Made by a program: the position numbers and the translations under genes
NCBI GenBank assembly: GCA_037179335.1
Contig: JAKZHN010000004.1
Coordinates: forward strand, 1,789,856-1,853,855
Length of the DNA: 64,000 bases
Reading direction: 5' to 3'
Origin: Cyclaneusma minus
Taxonomy: Eukaryota; Ascomycota; Leotiomycetes; Marthamycetales; Marthamycetaceae
Part shown: piece by piece, positions 32,945-44,114 of the stretch
Numbering within the stretch: the first letter of the stretch is position 1
Layout of the letters: each line of letters starts with the position of its first letter
The notes under the pieces: model-generated
Told to the model about the DNA's origin: nothing
The model's input: the letters and a program-made list of their open reading frames with translations, nothing else
The model's database searches: none

Positions 32945-35359
32945 ATGGCCCTCACCAGAGTCCTGGGCGCTTCTTCTTGCGCCTCTTGCCGATGGGCTTT
33001 GTTTCGCGCTTTTGCTGATGTTTCCGGAGTCCAATGGAGGTCGAACCTCGTTCCAAGCCTTCGTCCTGCAACGAGGACGCCACGACATTTGCGATTCTCC
33101 TCGAATATTCCACAGCTGGGACCGCAGGATCAAGGACGCCTACACGATTTGGAAGAATCCGCAGAGAAGAAGGAGGATGTATCGGACGAAAACATCGGGG
33201 ATGGCATGCAAACAGAAGCTTCCCAGGACGTAGAAGCGTCGCCGCCAACAGAACTGCCCTGGTATCTTCAGGTCCAGACGCCTCAAAAGGAGACACCCCC
33301 TTTGTCGGACCGGCAGCGCATACCAGATATGCCTGAAAATCCTCCGGAAATACTGGCACCCGCGCTACAGCATATCTCTGTCGATCTCGGCCTGGACGAT
33401 CTTGCATTGCTTGACCTGCGAGGTCTCGATCCTCCTCCAGCTCTTGGTGCCAATCTCTTGATGGTTATTGGCACGGCGCGAAGTGAGAAACATCTGCACG
33501 TCTCTGCCGACCGCTTCTGCCGCTGGCTGCGGAGTGAATACAAATTGCGTCCGTCCGCCGATGGCCTGCTCGGTCGAAACGAATTGAAGCTCAAACTGAA
33601 GCGGAAGAACCGAAGAGCGAAGCTTATGGGAAGTGCTTCAAGTGAAGATCAAGATGATGGCGTGAGGACTGGTTGGGTCTGTGTCAATATTGGGACGCTG
33701 GAAACTCCCAAAGAATCGACACCTCCTCCCAAAGATACCGGTTTTGTGGGTTTCGGTCGCAGAACAGAAGGCGTCCAGCTAGTTGTCCAGATGCTTACAG
33801 AAGAGAAGCGGGAAGAGCTGGATCTGGAGAGACTGTGGACCGGGATCAAGAAACGGGCTTCTCTCCAAGTACCCGGACTAGTACAAGATGAAACGCTTGA
33901 TATCGAGTCTAACACCGAGACCAGCAGTCAGACGCAAATTGCATCTGAAGTCTCAACCTCTGGCACCATCAGACCCCCTGGGTCAATGCAGACAAGATCA
34001 TTCTCATCACTTGCCAGACAGTCTCGTGGAATCCATACCTCGGCCAGGTTATCATTGCCAGAAATAAATCAAGCCGGCGCCCAGCCGGGTTTTGACCATG
34101 ATCTCTTGGGTCAGTACAGCTTCGACATGCCAGAAATTCACCAAAGCAAGGGTGATTTCGATCACAGTTTTACAGAGACAATTCCCCATGACCTGCGAGT
34201 ACATAATGCTGCTATCGAGGCTTTCATGTCTGGCGACTTTGCCCTTGCACGAACAATCTTTCTCGATGCTCGTTCTTTACCCCGGTATCAGAACGATGGC
34301 TGGCGCTCTGCCTATCTCCAGTGTTTAATGACCTATATGCAGAGTCAAAATCCGTCCCAAGTGATTTCTCTACTTGGTGAAAACAGCCAAGATCGCACCT
34401 CTACGCAGTTTTTACGGAGCTTCTACCAAACAATGTCAACGTTCCCATCCCCAGAAGAATGGCGATACAAGGCTCTACTGTTCTTTCTCGCTCGCAAAGT
34501 CGGTCACCCAGGATACACGTCCGAGGACGTGCGGGCCCTTCACTACGAAATGAGGTTGTCGGGCTTCGAAATTTCTCGCCAGACTTATATTGATCTACTT
34601 CGCGCTGTGTTGCTTCCAAGCCCCGCACAGGAGTTGGAGGTGGAACATGAGGCAAAGTCAGATCAAGAGACGGAAGGCGAGTCGAAGATGAAGATGCCAG
34701 GAATGCAACAGCTCAACTCGGCCGCCGCCATTCTCAAGGATATGTCAGATAGTGGCTTCCCTGTGGTAAGCCCGGACGTGTTCATAGAGCTGCAGGCGGC
34801 GATCACAGATTGGACTGCGAACAATCCCAGCCCGCCACTGAAGAACGAGAAGTCCCTGAATCCATTTTTCAGCGCCAACGCATCCCGAGATCTACCGTAC
34901 ATCAAGCTCACGCCTCTCCAATACCGTATGCGCATGCTGATGCTGAAGATGCGCATCGACTTTCCTGGAGACGCCCGTAAGATGAGACTCATGGACCTTT
35001 TTGCGCAGCAAGGCGACTGGCCCTCGTTTTGGGACGTATTTTGTACCGGCACGAGGAGGGGTGAGTCTCGAAGTGCGAAACTGTACGCGTTCATGTTCAA
35101 CAAGGTGGCAGAGACGGGCCATCAGAGAGGATGTATGCATGCGCTGCGGACGTGGCCTGATGATATGGCTACGGAGAGACCGCGGGTGCTGCTCATGGGC
35201 GAGGTTTTGCAAGCAGTAAAGAGGTGCGTGAAAGTTGCTGATCCCGAGTGCGAGGAGTTGGCAGAAAATTCGGAGAATAACTCGGAATGGGTCAAGATTT
35301 GGCGAAGATGTATCGAGGCGGAAGGCCTCATTGCCGGTACTATCTCGCCACGCAAGTGA
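32945..35359 (+). CDS. ATP25: Mitochondrial Atp25: RsfS-like domain plus OLI1 mRNA-stability domain
   Basis: Mitochondrial inner-membrane-associated protein; in yeast it is cleaved into an N-terminal RsfS-like part and a C-terminal part that stabilises the ATP9 (OLI1) message. Intronless, 804 aa, starting at the ATG at 32945 with a basic, Ser/Ala-rich leader (MALTRVLGASSCASCRWALF) that fits a mitochondrial presequence. The RsfS-type domain lies at about 140-265 and includes LDDLALLDLRGLDPPPALG, VIGTARSEKHLHVSADRF and SADGLLGRNELKLKLKRKNR. A disordered linker with a second basic motif follows (about 340-375), then a long helical C-terminal half (about 400-800) rich in PPR-like helices. Fused two-domain architecture and length match other filamentous fungi. 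Confidence 0.9.
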   Translation: MALTRVLGASSCASCRWALFRAFADVSGVQWRSNLVPSLRPATRTPRHLRFSSNIPQLGPQDQGRLHDLEESAEKKEDVSDENIGDGMQTEASQDVEASPPTELPWYLQVQTPQKETPPLSDRQRIPDMPENPPEILAPALQHISVDLGLDDLALLDLRGLDPPPALGANLLMVIGTARSEKHLHVSADRFCRWLRSEYKLRPSADGLLGRNELKLKLKRKNRRAKLMGSASSEDQDDGVRTGWVCVNIGTLETPKESTPPPKDTGFVGFGRRTEGVQLVVQMLTEEKREELDLERLWTGIKKRASLQVPGLVQDETLDIESNTETSSQTQIASEVSTSGTIRPPGSMQTRSFSSLARQSRGIHTSARLSLPEINQAGAQPGFDHDLLGQYSFDMPEIHQSKGDFDHSFTETIPHDLRVHNAAIEAFMSGDFALARTIFLDARSLPRYQNDGWRSAYLQCLMTYMQSQNPSQVISLLGENSQDRTSTQFLRSFYQTMSTFPSPEEWRYKALLFFLARKVGHPGYTSEDVRALHYEMRLSGFEISRQTYIDLLRAVLLPSPAQELEVEHEAKSDQETEGESKMKMPGMQQLNSAAAILKDMSDSGFPVVSPDVFIELQAAITDWTANNPSPPLKNEKSLNPFFSANASRDLPYIKLTPLQYRMRMLMLKMRIDFPGDARKMRLMDLFAQQGDWPSFWDVFCTGTRRGESRSAKLYAFMFNKVAETGHQRGCMHALRTWPDDMATERPRVLLMGEVLQAVKRCVKVADPECEELAENSENNSEWVKIWRRCIEAEGLIAGTISPRK

Positions 35360-36779
35360 AGTTGGGGGAGCCGTCATGGAACGATACTGTGTATGATATA
35401 ATACAAATATAGCTTTGCCACATGCCAAGGTATTGTAGTACTAAGGCCACGGTAGAGGGGTGTAAAAGGTCTACCCACCAAGCCAGGTCCCGAAGGACAG
35501 AATTGATGGTCCACTAATGACTACATATACACCTCCATTCCCAGAGGTGCACACCTGCACCTCACAAGGGCGACCCGGTTTGGAATTCCATGGTAAAGAT
35601 GACGGGACATTTCGATCTCAAGCCCGTGCATTTTGACATGTTGAATTGCTATGTCCAGCTATATTTACTCCCTTCTTCCGGCATAAGAGGCAGCAGCGAA
35701 TCCAGCTCAGGGACGGGGAAAGATGCGGCATCACATGTATTGAAGTGACAATAAGGCGCGCGTCTCGGAACCAACAGCAAGAGCTCCCAACAGCTTCACA
35801 TGGCCCCCACGCTCAGATCTGTGACGTAAGTAGGGAGACAGATAAGCGCCAAGCACGTCCCTTCGGTTCCCCGGACCCCACACGAACATCGATTGTGGGC
35901 TCGTGGGGTTAGGATTGATGACAGATCCGGCCTGAGCTTGATGAGGCTCCAATGATACAAGCGTGCTGTTAGCATCTCACACATATCCGTTCGAAGAATA
36001 AAAGTACTGCAATAAAACTTGCCCCTAACCAAGAGCTGCCTCGACACGCGATCAAAATTCAAATTGAAGACGGCCAAACCCCGCCTGGGCTAATTCTGTA
36101 AGGCACCCTTTCCACGTCCATTTTGACTACAAAGATGTCCGCATGACCGGCTTCTGTCCACTGCATCTGACATGGAACGGCAGAGAAGCCGTCGATGTCG
36201 TACAAGACGTTATACCCCGCAAGCCGCTTCCTTGCGAGCATCATCATGCATGGTCCTTCCCCAGATGTCTTTACACAAGGTTAACGGTCCAGGGACCAAT
36301 CAATTCATCAACACCCGCCATGGGGGACAACATCTTGGCAGCCCGTTTTGGTCTTAGGCTTTGTGAGATGCTGAGTGGTTCCTGCCTGAAGTGCTAGTGC
36401 CACCGCGGGGGAGCAGAGTAGAGTAGGTGGTGGGGGAGTAGAGAATGGAAAGTATATAGATGACCTCGTGCCGCTATGTATGCTTCGCCCTTTCAACACA
36501 GACATCGAAACTCATCGTAGCATCCAAAGTACGATACCAAGAAAACAACTGTCACTCACAAATCACTGCACTGTTCCTCAAACTCTCAAAACTCGGAAAA
36601 CTTCAACTGTCTTCTGTCATTCTGTAAGTCCAAACACCCAGCTTGCCCTTTCCAGATCCATTTCCGGCGTGGTGCAATATTGGTGGATCAACTCTGACCA
36701 GATCTGCTGTGCAGGAAGAACCAAATACCCCAAACTCCACAACACGACCGAATAGCTACATCAGTAGCCGCCGTCAACC
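35360..36779. other. Intergenic region with a possible leader intron of the next gene
   Basis: 1.4 kb between two rightward genes. No domain-bearing frame. Near its right end, 36624-36714 has GTAAGT, a CTCTGACC branch-like site and GCAG, consistent with a 91-nt intron in the 5' leader of the small gene starting at 36780. Confidence 0.35.
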
Positions 36780-37249
36780 ATGGCCAACACCGCCAGCACC
36801 GCTGCCACCACCAGCGCGGCCCAGGATCCCTTCGCCGGCCAGCGCACCGAGAACAACGATCCCTTCGCCGAGTCCGCCGAAAAGACCACCGAAGGCAACG
36901 TGTCGACCGACGCTGATCTCGGCGCGGAGCCGCCTACCAACAGGACCGGTGGCTCGCCCTCGCAAGACCGTCGCATGAGCAAGGAATGGGGTATGCATGC
37001 TTCATCTCTCCTCACTCTGCACTTTGCCTCTCCCAGCTTTCGTCCGAACGAGTCAAAGGAAATGAGAAGTGCAATATACTGATTCGGTGTCGATGAACAG
37101 ATGCTTCCAAGGTTCCCCCTAGCCGATTCCAGAAGCGCGAGGGCAGTCTGCATGCTACCCAGGCTAGTCGCGATGGCCATGTCGACCGCAACACGCAGAA
37201 GGCTTACACCGACAAGTTGAAGGAGAAGGGCTGGCACAACACGAAGTAG
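36780..37249 (+). CDS. Small conserved fungal protein of unknown function
   Basis: Two exons, 36780-36990 and 37101-37249, separated by a 110-nt intron (GTATGC donor, TACTGAT branch, ACAG), encode 119 aa. The first half is a disordered Ala/Thr/Glu-rich segment. The second half, spanning the splice, reads RRMSKEWDASKVPPSRFQK then REGS and SRDGHVDRN..EKGW. That SKEWDASKVPPS..QKR..GS pattern recurs in many ascomycete small proteins; I recognise it as a conserved family but know no established function. It is very hydrophilic, with no signal peptide, so probably soluble. The gene is convergent with SYF1 (245 bp between stops). Confidence 0.75.
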
Positions 37250-37493
37250 TGGTGCCTGGATGATCACCGACAGGGGTGGGCGAGAACGGAGAAAACACAT
37301 GTATGATTAAAGCCACAGCTGGCAATTTTGGGATTGGCGCCTTATATGATCGGGATCAATGGCGCTGGTATGGTCAGGCTGGGAACATCGCTTGGAGTGG
37401 CTTCATGAAATTCGTCAACGGCAGCCTGTATCGAAAAATATGTACTTGCATTGAGCTCCCGCTATGCCCTTCAACTGGATCGAATGCCAGTGA

Positions 37494-40097
37494 TCATAAA
37501 TCGTCGTCCAGATCAATCGCATCTGGATTGACAGCCGGCTCTGGTTCCTTGATATTCCCTCCTTGAGGCCCCATGCTCGCAGCAACGAAACCCACAGGCG
37601 CTCTAGCTTGCTCCAACGCCGCCATGGCATCTGCATCCCCATCTTCCTCTTCCGCGTCATCAGGTTGCCCTCTGCTCCTGGCAAGCGCCTGAGAAGCAAT
37701 GAAGTTAACGTCGGTGTTGTACTGTGCCTGCACGCTTCGTTTGATCCGCAACATCTCCTTGTACGTATCCTCGTTTCCATGCTGCACCTCGAATGCTTCC
37801 CATTTCTCCCAGAACGTAGGCGTAGTGCGCGGATCGCAGAACTGGGATGCATGTCCGTAGATGGCGCGTGCTCTGTCAATTTCGCCGAGTCGCTTCTCCA
37901 TGTCAGCAAACTTGAGGCACATGTCGCGAGCCTCGTTGTCTGGTAGCGCTGCAATAGCCCGCTCGTAGATGGACCGTGTCGAAGGAAGCCCAAAATTGGA
38001 TGCCGACTTTGTAATGTAGAGATTGAACATGTCCAATCGGTCCTCGTCCGAGACCGCTCGTGTTGCACGCTCATATATCCGCATTGCATGTCTGGCCAAT
38101 CCTCGTTCTTCTTCTAGATTGCCGTACATCAGATAGAGAACCTTGGCGAACATCGGTGGGCAGCCCTCGACTGCTTGCTCGAACAGATCTCGTAATCTCT
38201 CAATGCCAATCTTTCGATCAACCGCTTTGGTGAGGTAGAGGTTCCATAGCTCGAAAGCTACGGGGTAGCTGAACAGATCCAGACCTCGCTCGTAGATCTT
38301 GAACGACTCTTCAAAGTATTTGTTTTCCTCCAGTAGATTTGCGTAGTTGACGACAGTCTGGGGCGTTGCAATGCGTAGCTCGAATATCCTCTCGTACACC
38401 TTCCTGGTCTCTTCCAAAGTGCTGACACTCTCCACCAAATCGACGTAGAAACTCCACAGTTTCCAGCTCTTGTGGACTCTTTGCTGTGGCGACAGTGTTT
38501 CATCGAAATAGTCGACCTGGGACCGCTTTGGTGCCTGGATGGCTTTGGACATGACTCTCATAGCCTCTTCGAAGTTTTCGTTTCTGAGTTCCATCTCGGC
38601 CCATTCAATCCACATGTCTGCAAGCTCGGCCACTGACTTGAACGGGACTTTGACCGCCTTCTCCAGAATCACTCGAGCGTTGCGGAGGTCGCCACCTTTC
38701 TCGTAAAACTTGGCGTAGTTCGCCCACAACTCATGGAAGTGGCCCACAGCCTTTTTGGACTGCACTGCGGCAATAGCATCCGTGTATGTTTGGACAATTT
38801 CCTTCTTGTTGTCTCCCCAGAGAGCGACTCGTTTCTGCCACTCGGGAACATTGTTGGGATTCTGCCGTAATAAGACGTCATTGACAAGGAATGGCCGACG
38901 GTCCATCAGTTGCTCAAATCGCATCATTCGGATGTCCATGTCGAAATCAGCGTCTTCATCCATAATCCCCTTATCATTACGAGCAGCGCCCTGCTCCATC
39001 AGATTACCAATGACGGTCTCCTCGAATTCAACGTACGAGTCGAAGATCAGTGTGAAATCTCGGATGGTCATGACCGTTGTGATGCCCTCCTCAAACACAT
39101 CACGCGCTCGTTCGAAACTGCCTCGAGTGATCCAGTATGTTGCCAGTCCTGACCATAATTTCCCCCGCTGGTCCGCGAATCTCTCAATCCCACTCCGAAT
39201 GATCTTCTCCACATCGATGCCCACCTCATCGCCAGTTTCGATATCCCGGGCGTGCGAGACCAGGAGATCTACCATTTCACTCCACAGCTGGTATGGTCCT
39301 TTGCCGTTCTTGCTGTGGAATCTGGGGTTGTTGAGAATCTCCATGTATTTCTTGACGGCCTCTGTGTAGAGTTTTTCCTCGATCAGGAGTTCAATGAAAT
39401 CTTCGGCGTCTTCGGGGTGGATCTGCATGTAGCGTCGCCAGATCTTGACGGCTGTCTGCCCCGACGCAGAGTTGGCGAATCTCTTGTACAGGGTCCATAT
39501 GCGGTTGTGCTGAGTGACCGGAAGTGCGCGGAGAGCCCGGTCAAAGGTGCGGCGCGTATGTGTGATTATGGGCTGAAGCAGGAGGAACGATAGGTACATC
39601 TCCCAGATGGTAGGCATCTTGTTCAGGAGGATGAGGGCGCGCTCGAACAGGGCGTTCACCTTGGCGTATTCGGCCGCGAAGATGGCAGAGTTGAGCTTCT
39701 GCAGATGTTTCGTCCGGAGTTGGAGATACTGGAGCAGTTAGCGCTAGGCCTTGTGATGATGGGAGCTCCTAGATGACAGGTGGAAGCATCTTACCAGTTT
39801 CCACAGTTTGTAAGATCTGGGTAGCTGTCGACAGGCTCGCTCCATCACGAAAGCCTGCTCAATCAGAGTGCCATGCTGCAGCTTGTGTTCGATGTAGGCG
39901 AGCCACGGCTTGACGGACTCGCGATCTCGCGCAATGTCTTGTTCGTAGACGGTGTCATCCTCAGCGACGAGGTACAGGTCGGGCTTGGCTCTGGCAGCCA
40001 TGGCGGCCATGATGGTGGTCGGCGCGTGGGACGTCAATTCGGCGTGGGTGGTCACGGTCGTCGCATTTTCGTCGGTGGGCGCGCGGGACGAGAGCAT
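37494..40097 (-). CDS. SYF1: Pre-mRNA-splicing factor Syf1 (XAB2 homolog), HAT-repeat protein
   Basis: Scaffold subunit of the Prp19/NineTeen complex needed for spliceosome activation. Exons 40097-39795 and 39728-37494, with a 66-nt intron, give 845 aa. The N terminus has PDLYLVAEDDTVYEQDIAR and SVKPWLAYIEHKLQHGT, the start of a long series of half-a-TPR (HAT) repeats, visible as recurring W..Y..FE and A..I.ERAL patterns (RRTFDRALRALP, WTLYKRFA, ARDVFEEGI, IYERGLDLFS, IYERATRAV). The C terminus is acidic (AEEEDGDADAM; DAIDLDDDL), as in orthologs. The start is chosen at MLSSRAPTDENA; an alternative at 40010 (MAAMAARAKPD) is equally compatible. Head-to-head with VMA8. Confidence 0.93.
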
Positions 40098-40471
40098 TCG
40101 GGGCGCCGTAGTCGTAATGGGGTGAGGCGAGCGGGGGGGCGTGAAATTGGCTTTTGGGTGGTGTGATGGCTCAATCGACTTATTTTGAAGCAGCTCACGG
40201 CGCGGAACCTCCCTCACGCGCGCGTCAAAAAAGCCGCTAATCCGCTATGCGCCGGCTGCTCAGCTAGCGCGCTGTGCTCCCAAACCTTATCGGCCCTGAT
40301 TACGCCTGCAAGAGCGCCAAGCCTTGAAGCTCAACTCCATTGTCCTCTGCTCTACCTTCAAGAAATACTGACAGCGCTGCAGAGTCTCTCCGAGCTGCAC
40401 CTAATAATCATTTCCGCAGACAAGTCCGTACCGACCACTCTTCCCACGGCAAGCAGAAACCAGCCGCCAAA
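40098..40471. promoter_or_regulatory. Divergent promoter between SYF1 and VMA8
   Basis: 374 bp between two head-to-head housekeeping genes. The SYF1-side 120 bp is G-rich on the plus strand (leader of SYF1); the VMA8 side is C/A-rich. No further gene fits. Confidence 0.5.
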
Positions 40472-41499
40472 ATGTCCGGCGCAAGCGTATGACCCCCTCT
40501 TTCAGGACTGCAGAGTAACCAGCTGATGACCTCTCGACAGGACAGGGAAGCTGTCTTCCCCACTCGCCAGTCGCTGGGTATTATGAAGGCCAAGCTGAAG
40601 GGTGCTGAGACGGGCCACAGCTTGCTGAAGCGAAAGAGTGAAGCTCTCACAAAGTTGGTTCTGCTCTCAAACCTTGGAATGGACTCGAGCTAATATGTTC
40701 CTTCGCAGACGTTTCCGAGGTATTACAATCCATGGTCCTGCCGCTTGACTGAATTTCTAATCCGATTGTGTCCCCTAGAAATCACCCGCCGTATCGATGA
40801 AGCAAAACGCAAGATGGGACGGGTCATGCAGATAGCTGCTTTCTCGCTGGCCGAGGTCACCTATGCTGTCGGAGGTGACATTGGCTACCAGGTCCAGGAG
40901 TCTGCCAAGTCAGCCCGCTTCCGCGTTCGAACGAAACAGGAGAACGTGTCCGGTGTTTTCCTGCCGGCTTTCGAGAGCTACACGACGGAGGGCAACAATG
41001 ACTTTGGTCTTACCGGTCTCGGAAAAGGAGGTCAGCAGGTTCAGAAATGTCGGGAGACATATGCCAGAGCAGTGGAAACTTTGGTAGAGCTTGCAAGTTT
41101 GCAGACTGCTTTCGTGATTCTCGACGAGGTCATCAAGGTCGTCAACAGGAGAGGTAAGTATTCTGGTCCATATAACGATTTCTGCTAACTTGGTTTAGTG
41201 AACGCCATTGAGCATGTCATTATTCCCAGAACAGAGAACACCATCAAATGTAAGCTGGCATATCTCGATGGCCATTGACGAAAAGCTGACTATCACAAGA
41301 CATCAACTCGGAGCTCGATGAGCTGGATAGAGAAGAGTTCTACAGGCTCAAGAAGGTTGCGAACAAGAAGCAGCGAGATACAGCTGCACAAGATGCCGAG
41401 ATACAGGCGAAGAAAGCCCAAGCGGACAACGGTGACAAGGAGAATGCAGGAAGCGGTGATATTCTCGGGGAGCAAGAGGACAGCGAGGTTATCTTTTAA
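40472..41499 (+). CDS. VMA8: V-type proton ATPase subunit D (Vma8), six exons including an 11-nt micro-exon
   Basis: Central-stalk subunit of the V1 sector that couples ATP hydrolysis to rotation and proton pumping into the vacuole. Exons: 40472-40486 (15 nt, MSGAS), 40541-40653, 40709-40719 (11 nt), 40779-41153, 41199-41249 and 41300-41499; introns are 45-59 nt. Together they encode 254 aa. Family sequence is continuous across every join: VFPTRQSLGIMKAKLKGAET, LLKRKSEALTKRFREITRRI, GRVMQIAAFSLAEVTYA, QENVSGVFLPAFESY, LVELASLQTAFVILDEVIK, VNAIEHVIIPRTENTIKY and INSELDELDREEFYRLKK. The micro-exon supplies RFR at a fully conserved position. The C-terminal tail is a charged, Ala/Asp-rich extension. 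Confidence 0.95.
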
Positions 41500-41724
41500 A
41501 GGAGGCATGCGAAATGGGCGCCGCTGTTTTCTCATCTTGTTTTCTAGGTGTAATTGTACGGAGCATGGTTGCAACGGAGTGTCACAAAGGAGCTCGGTCA
41601 GGGTAGCGCGCATCGAATGCATGATTTGTGTATGCGTATCAATCAGGAGCCTCGATTGGGACTCTTCATTAGGAACCTTGAACTATTGCTGCCTTCGATA
41701 CTGATCATCATCGAGCCTGAACTA

Positions 41725-42535
41725 TTATTGCCTTTGGTAGGTGACCTTCATGACCTGGTTGGCAGCACCCACAGCCATGTTGGCCGTATTCTCCTTTGCA
41801 GTGATAGCTCCAGCCTCAGCCTCGTACTCCACGAAGGCAATCCCCTTTCTTCCAGGCACCAGACGCACTTCCCTGAATCCCTCAAACCTGCCAAAGATGG
41901 CCGTAAGAGCATCCACGTCGTAGTCCTCCGGCAAGTTCTGGAGGAAGAGAATCTTGTTGGGCGGCAGGTACTCATCAGGCACAATAGCAGCAGCCGCCGG
42001 GTTCGACGACTTGAGACCCGCACCTCTCGCAGCCTTCGCCGGTCTCGCAGCCGCATCTGGCGCCAGAGCAGCGGCTCCCCTCTTCAGTCTCTTCTGTTCC
42101 TCAGCCGCCTCAGCCGCCTTCTTCTTATCCTTCTCAGCCAGTCTCCTGCGCTTATGGCTCTCGAACTCCTCCTCATCTCCGGTGCGCTTGACAGTAGCAT
42201 CGCTCCTAGTGCGCGCAAACTCCAGGCGCATGGGTTTCTCGAACAGCTCGAAGCCTTGGATCTCATCGATGGCTTTCTGCGCGGACTCGGGGCTGTCGAA
42301 GACGATGAAGGCTTGGCCTTTGGCTTTCAGGTTGGTCTTGGCGACGATGTCGATGATGGTGCCATACTCGGAGAAGAGCTCGGTCAGGGCTTCTTTGAGC
42401 TGGTCGGGCTTGATGCGCTCTTCGAGGTTGCGCACGTAGACGCTACACATGGGGTTAGCTGGGGAAAGCGGCACGCAGGGGGTATGTGTCGGAGTGCAAT
42501 GACACATACGTTGCGTTGGGCGCGTTTTGAGCCAT
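41725..42535 (-). CDS. U1A/U2B''-type snRNP protein with two RRMs
   Basis: RNA-binding component of U1 and/or U2 snRNP. Exon 1 is only 26 nt (42535-42510, MAQNAPNA plus two bases); after a 67-nt intron, exon 2 (42442-41725) gives 247 aa in total. RRM1 (about 9-90) has TVYVRNLEERIK (RNP2) and AKGQAFIVFDSPESAQKA (RNP1). A Lys/Glu/Ala-rich helical linker follows (KRRRLAEKDKKKAAEAAEEQ), then RRM2 with ILFLQNLPEDYD and KGIAFVEYEAEAGAI, ending MKVTYQRQ. This two-RRM layout is that of human U1A and Drosophila SNF. Whether it serves U1, U2 or both cannot be told from sequence. Convergent with VMA8 (225 bp apart). Confidence 0.92.
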
Positions 42536-42869
42536 GATGAAGCTTGTGGACTTTGTTGCTTCACTGGTGGTTGGAGTTGGGAGGAGGTTGTCGCGAGGCA
42601 GGTGTGGGATCTGATGGCGTGGTCTGTGCGCCGCCTAGCTTGTCGAGCTTGTTCACTTCCTTCAAGCGAGTGTCAATCCGGATCCCACGTTTCCTGTGAT
42701 GAGCAGTGTTGTTGCTAAGTTTGTAGGATTACTTTGTTCATAACTTCATCTCGCGGGCTGCTTTCAGGAAGTTCAATTTTGTGGAAGTGCACGAGTGTCA
42801 CGCAGTCACTCTGGCTCGTCACCCCGTAAATTCCTAATCCTGACACGCTTGATTTTGTATTCCCTACGG

Positions 42870-43245
42870 TGATTTCTCATTACAATTGTTTCTCGTAATC
42901 ACTTGGCTTTCCCCTAGTCACTTGGTCTTTTTCTGATATTTTGAATCATTCCAATTTACTCAGATGGATCTCTCCCAGTTCACTCAGGAGTGAAGGACTC
43001 CAATGGACTGCGCCGCTCTCTCTACCCCTTCTCAGTAGAACCCCAATTACTTGGGTTTTTCTGACTTACTTAGCATGGTTTCTCTAGACACCGGAATTCC
43101 TTTGAGTAATTTGGATATCTCGGAATTACCTGGAGAGTGGGTATCTCCGAGCAACTTGGATTTCTCCGAGTACTTAGATTTCTCCAAAACACCTGGATTT
43201 CTCTAAATTCCTCAGACTTCTCTGAAATACTTGGATAATTGGATT
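42870..43245 (+). repeat. Degenerate minisatellite, about 18-20 bp unit (ACTTGGATTTCTC core)
   Basis: Units read CGAGCAACTTGGATTTCTC, CGAGTACTTAGATTTCTC, CAAAACACCTGGATTTCTC and TAAATTCCTCAGACTTCTC in succession (43148-43225). More divergent units extend left, for example CACTTGGCTTTCCCC and CACTTGGTCTTTTTC at 42900-42935. Spacing is 18-20 bp. The array is non-coding. Confidence 0.7.
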
Positions 43246-44114
43246 CACTTCCATTTCAATCGGGCTTGATTCAGTTGATTTCAATCTATCTCTTTCATGC
43301 AAGTCTTTTCTGTCGTTACGGAATCAAATGATGTACGGATCAGAAAGTGTCTTGATTCAAAGCTACCACAAGCACATTCTCAAACAACTTCCTCCACAAA
43401 TGGGATGATCAATGAGAGTGTGCTCATCACACATGTCTACTATTTCATTGAGCACGACTCGCGCCAACCGGACCTGTTCTTCTATGTCACCGACTTGCTC
43501 TCCCGAATCGTGAGGCATGGCCTATTCGAAGTACCACTTGCTTTATTGCAATTTGTGGCACTTGTGCCCCACCTTCTTAATGCAAAGCAAAATACAGGCC
43601 ACGGGCAGTAGATGAGACGTTCTTCCCTTTCATTAGATTGCAAAAGGCGTCATACGTTGTGAAATGGCGGATACCCTATTTAAAGGGGCGGTTTCCGATT
43701 TCGAAAAGCCAGGAATCGGCTATGTTTTTCCCATATGATAAAGGACGGCGAAGAAAAGACGTCCTGCTGGGACCTGGAACCAGTCACATGGGCTTCCGTG
43801 TCGATAAATCTGTCATTATTGTGGATTGCGGTGCTGTCGTGTTGAGTGTGGATTAGGAGGAAAGAACCGTCAACTGGCTCGCCAAATCTGGTTTCTATGC
43901 GGATGCGCGTATGTCTTCTCTTTCTCTTCTTGGTATCCGCTGGAGGGAACTTCCCGGGCAGGAGCGCCGTTGCTATGTCCCTGTCGATATTATCGGACGG
44001 GGCGCACACTACTGTCGTTATCAGGAATCTGAAATGTATTGTGTCGGTCTATGAAGTTGATTTTCTTGCAAGGCATTATTATATTATGCAAGCAGGACAC
44101 TTAGCGGAGAGCAA

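Noticed and set aside
41318..41704. Plus-strand frame across the VMA8 3' end
   Set aside because: It is VMA8 exon 6 read in another frame and extended into the 3' flank.
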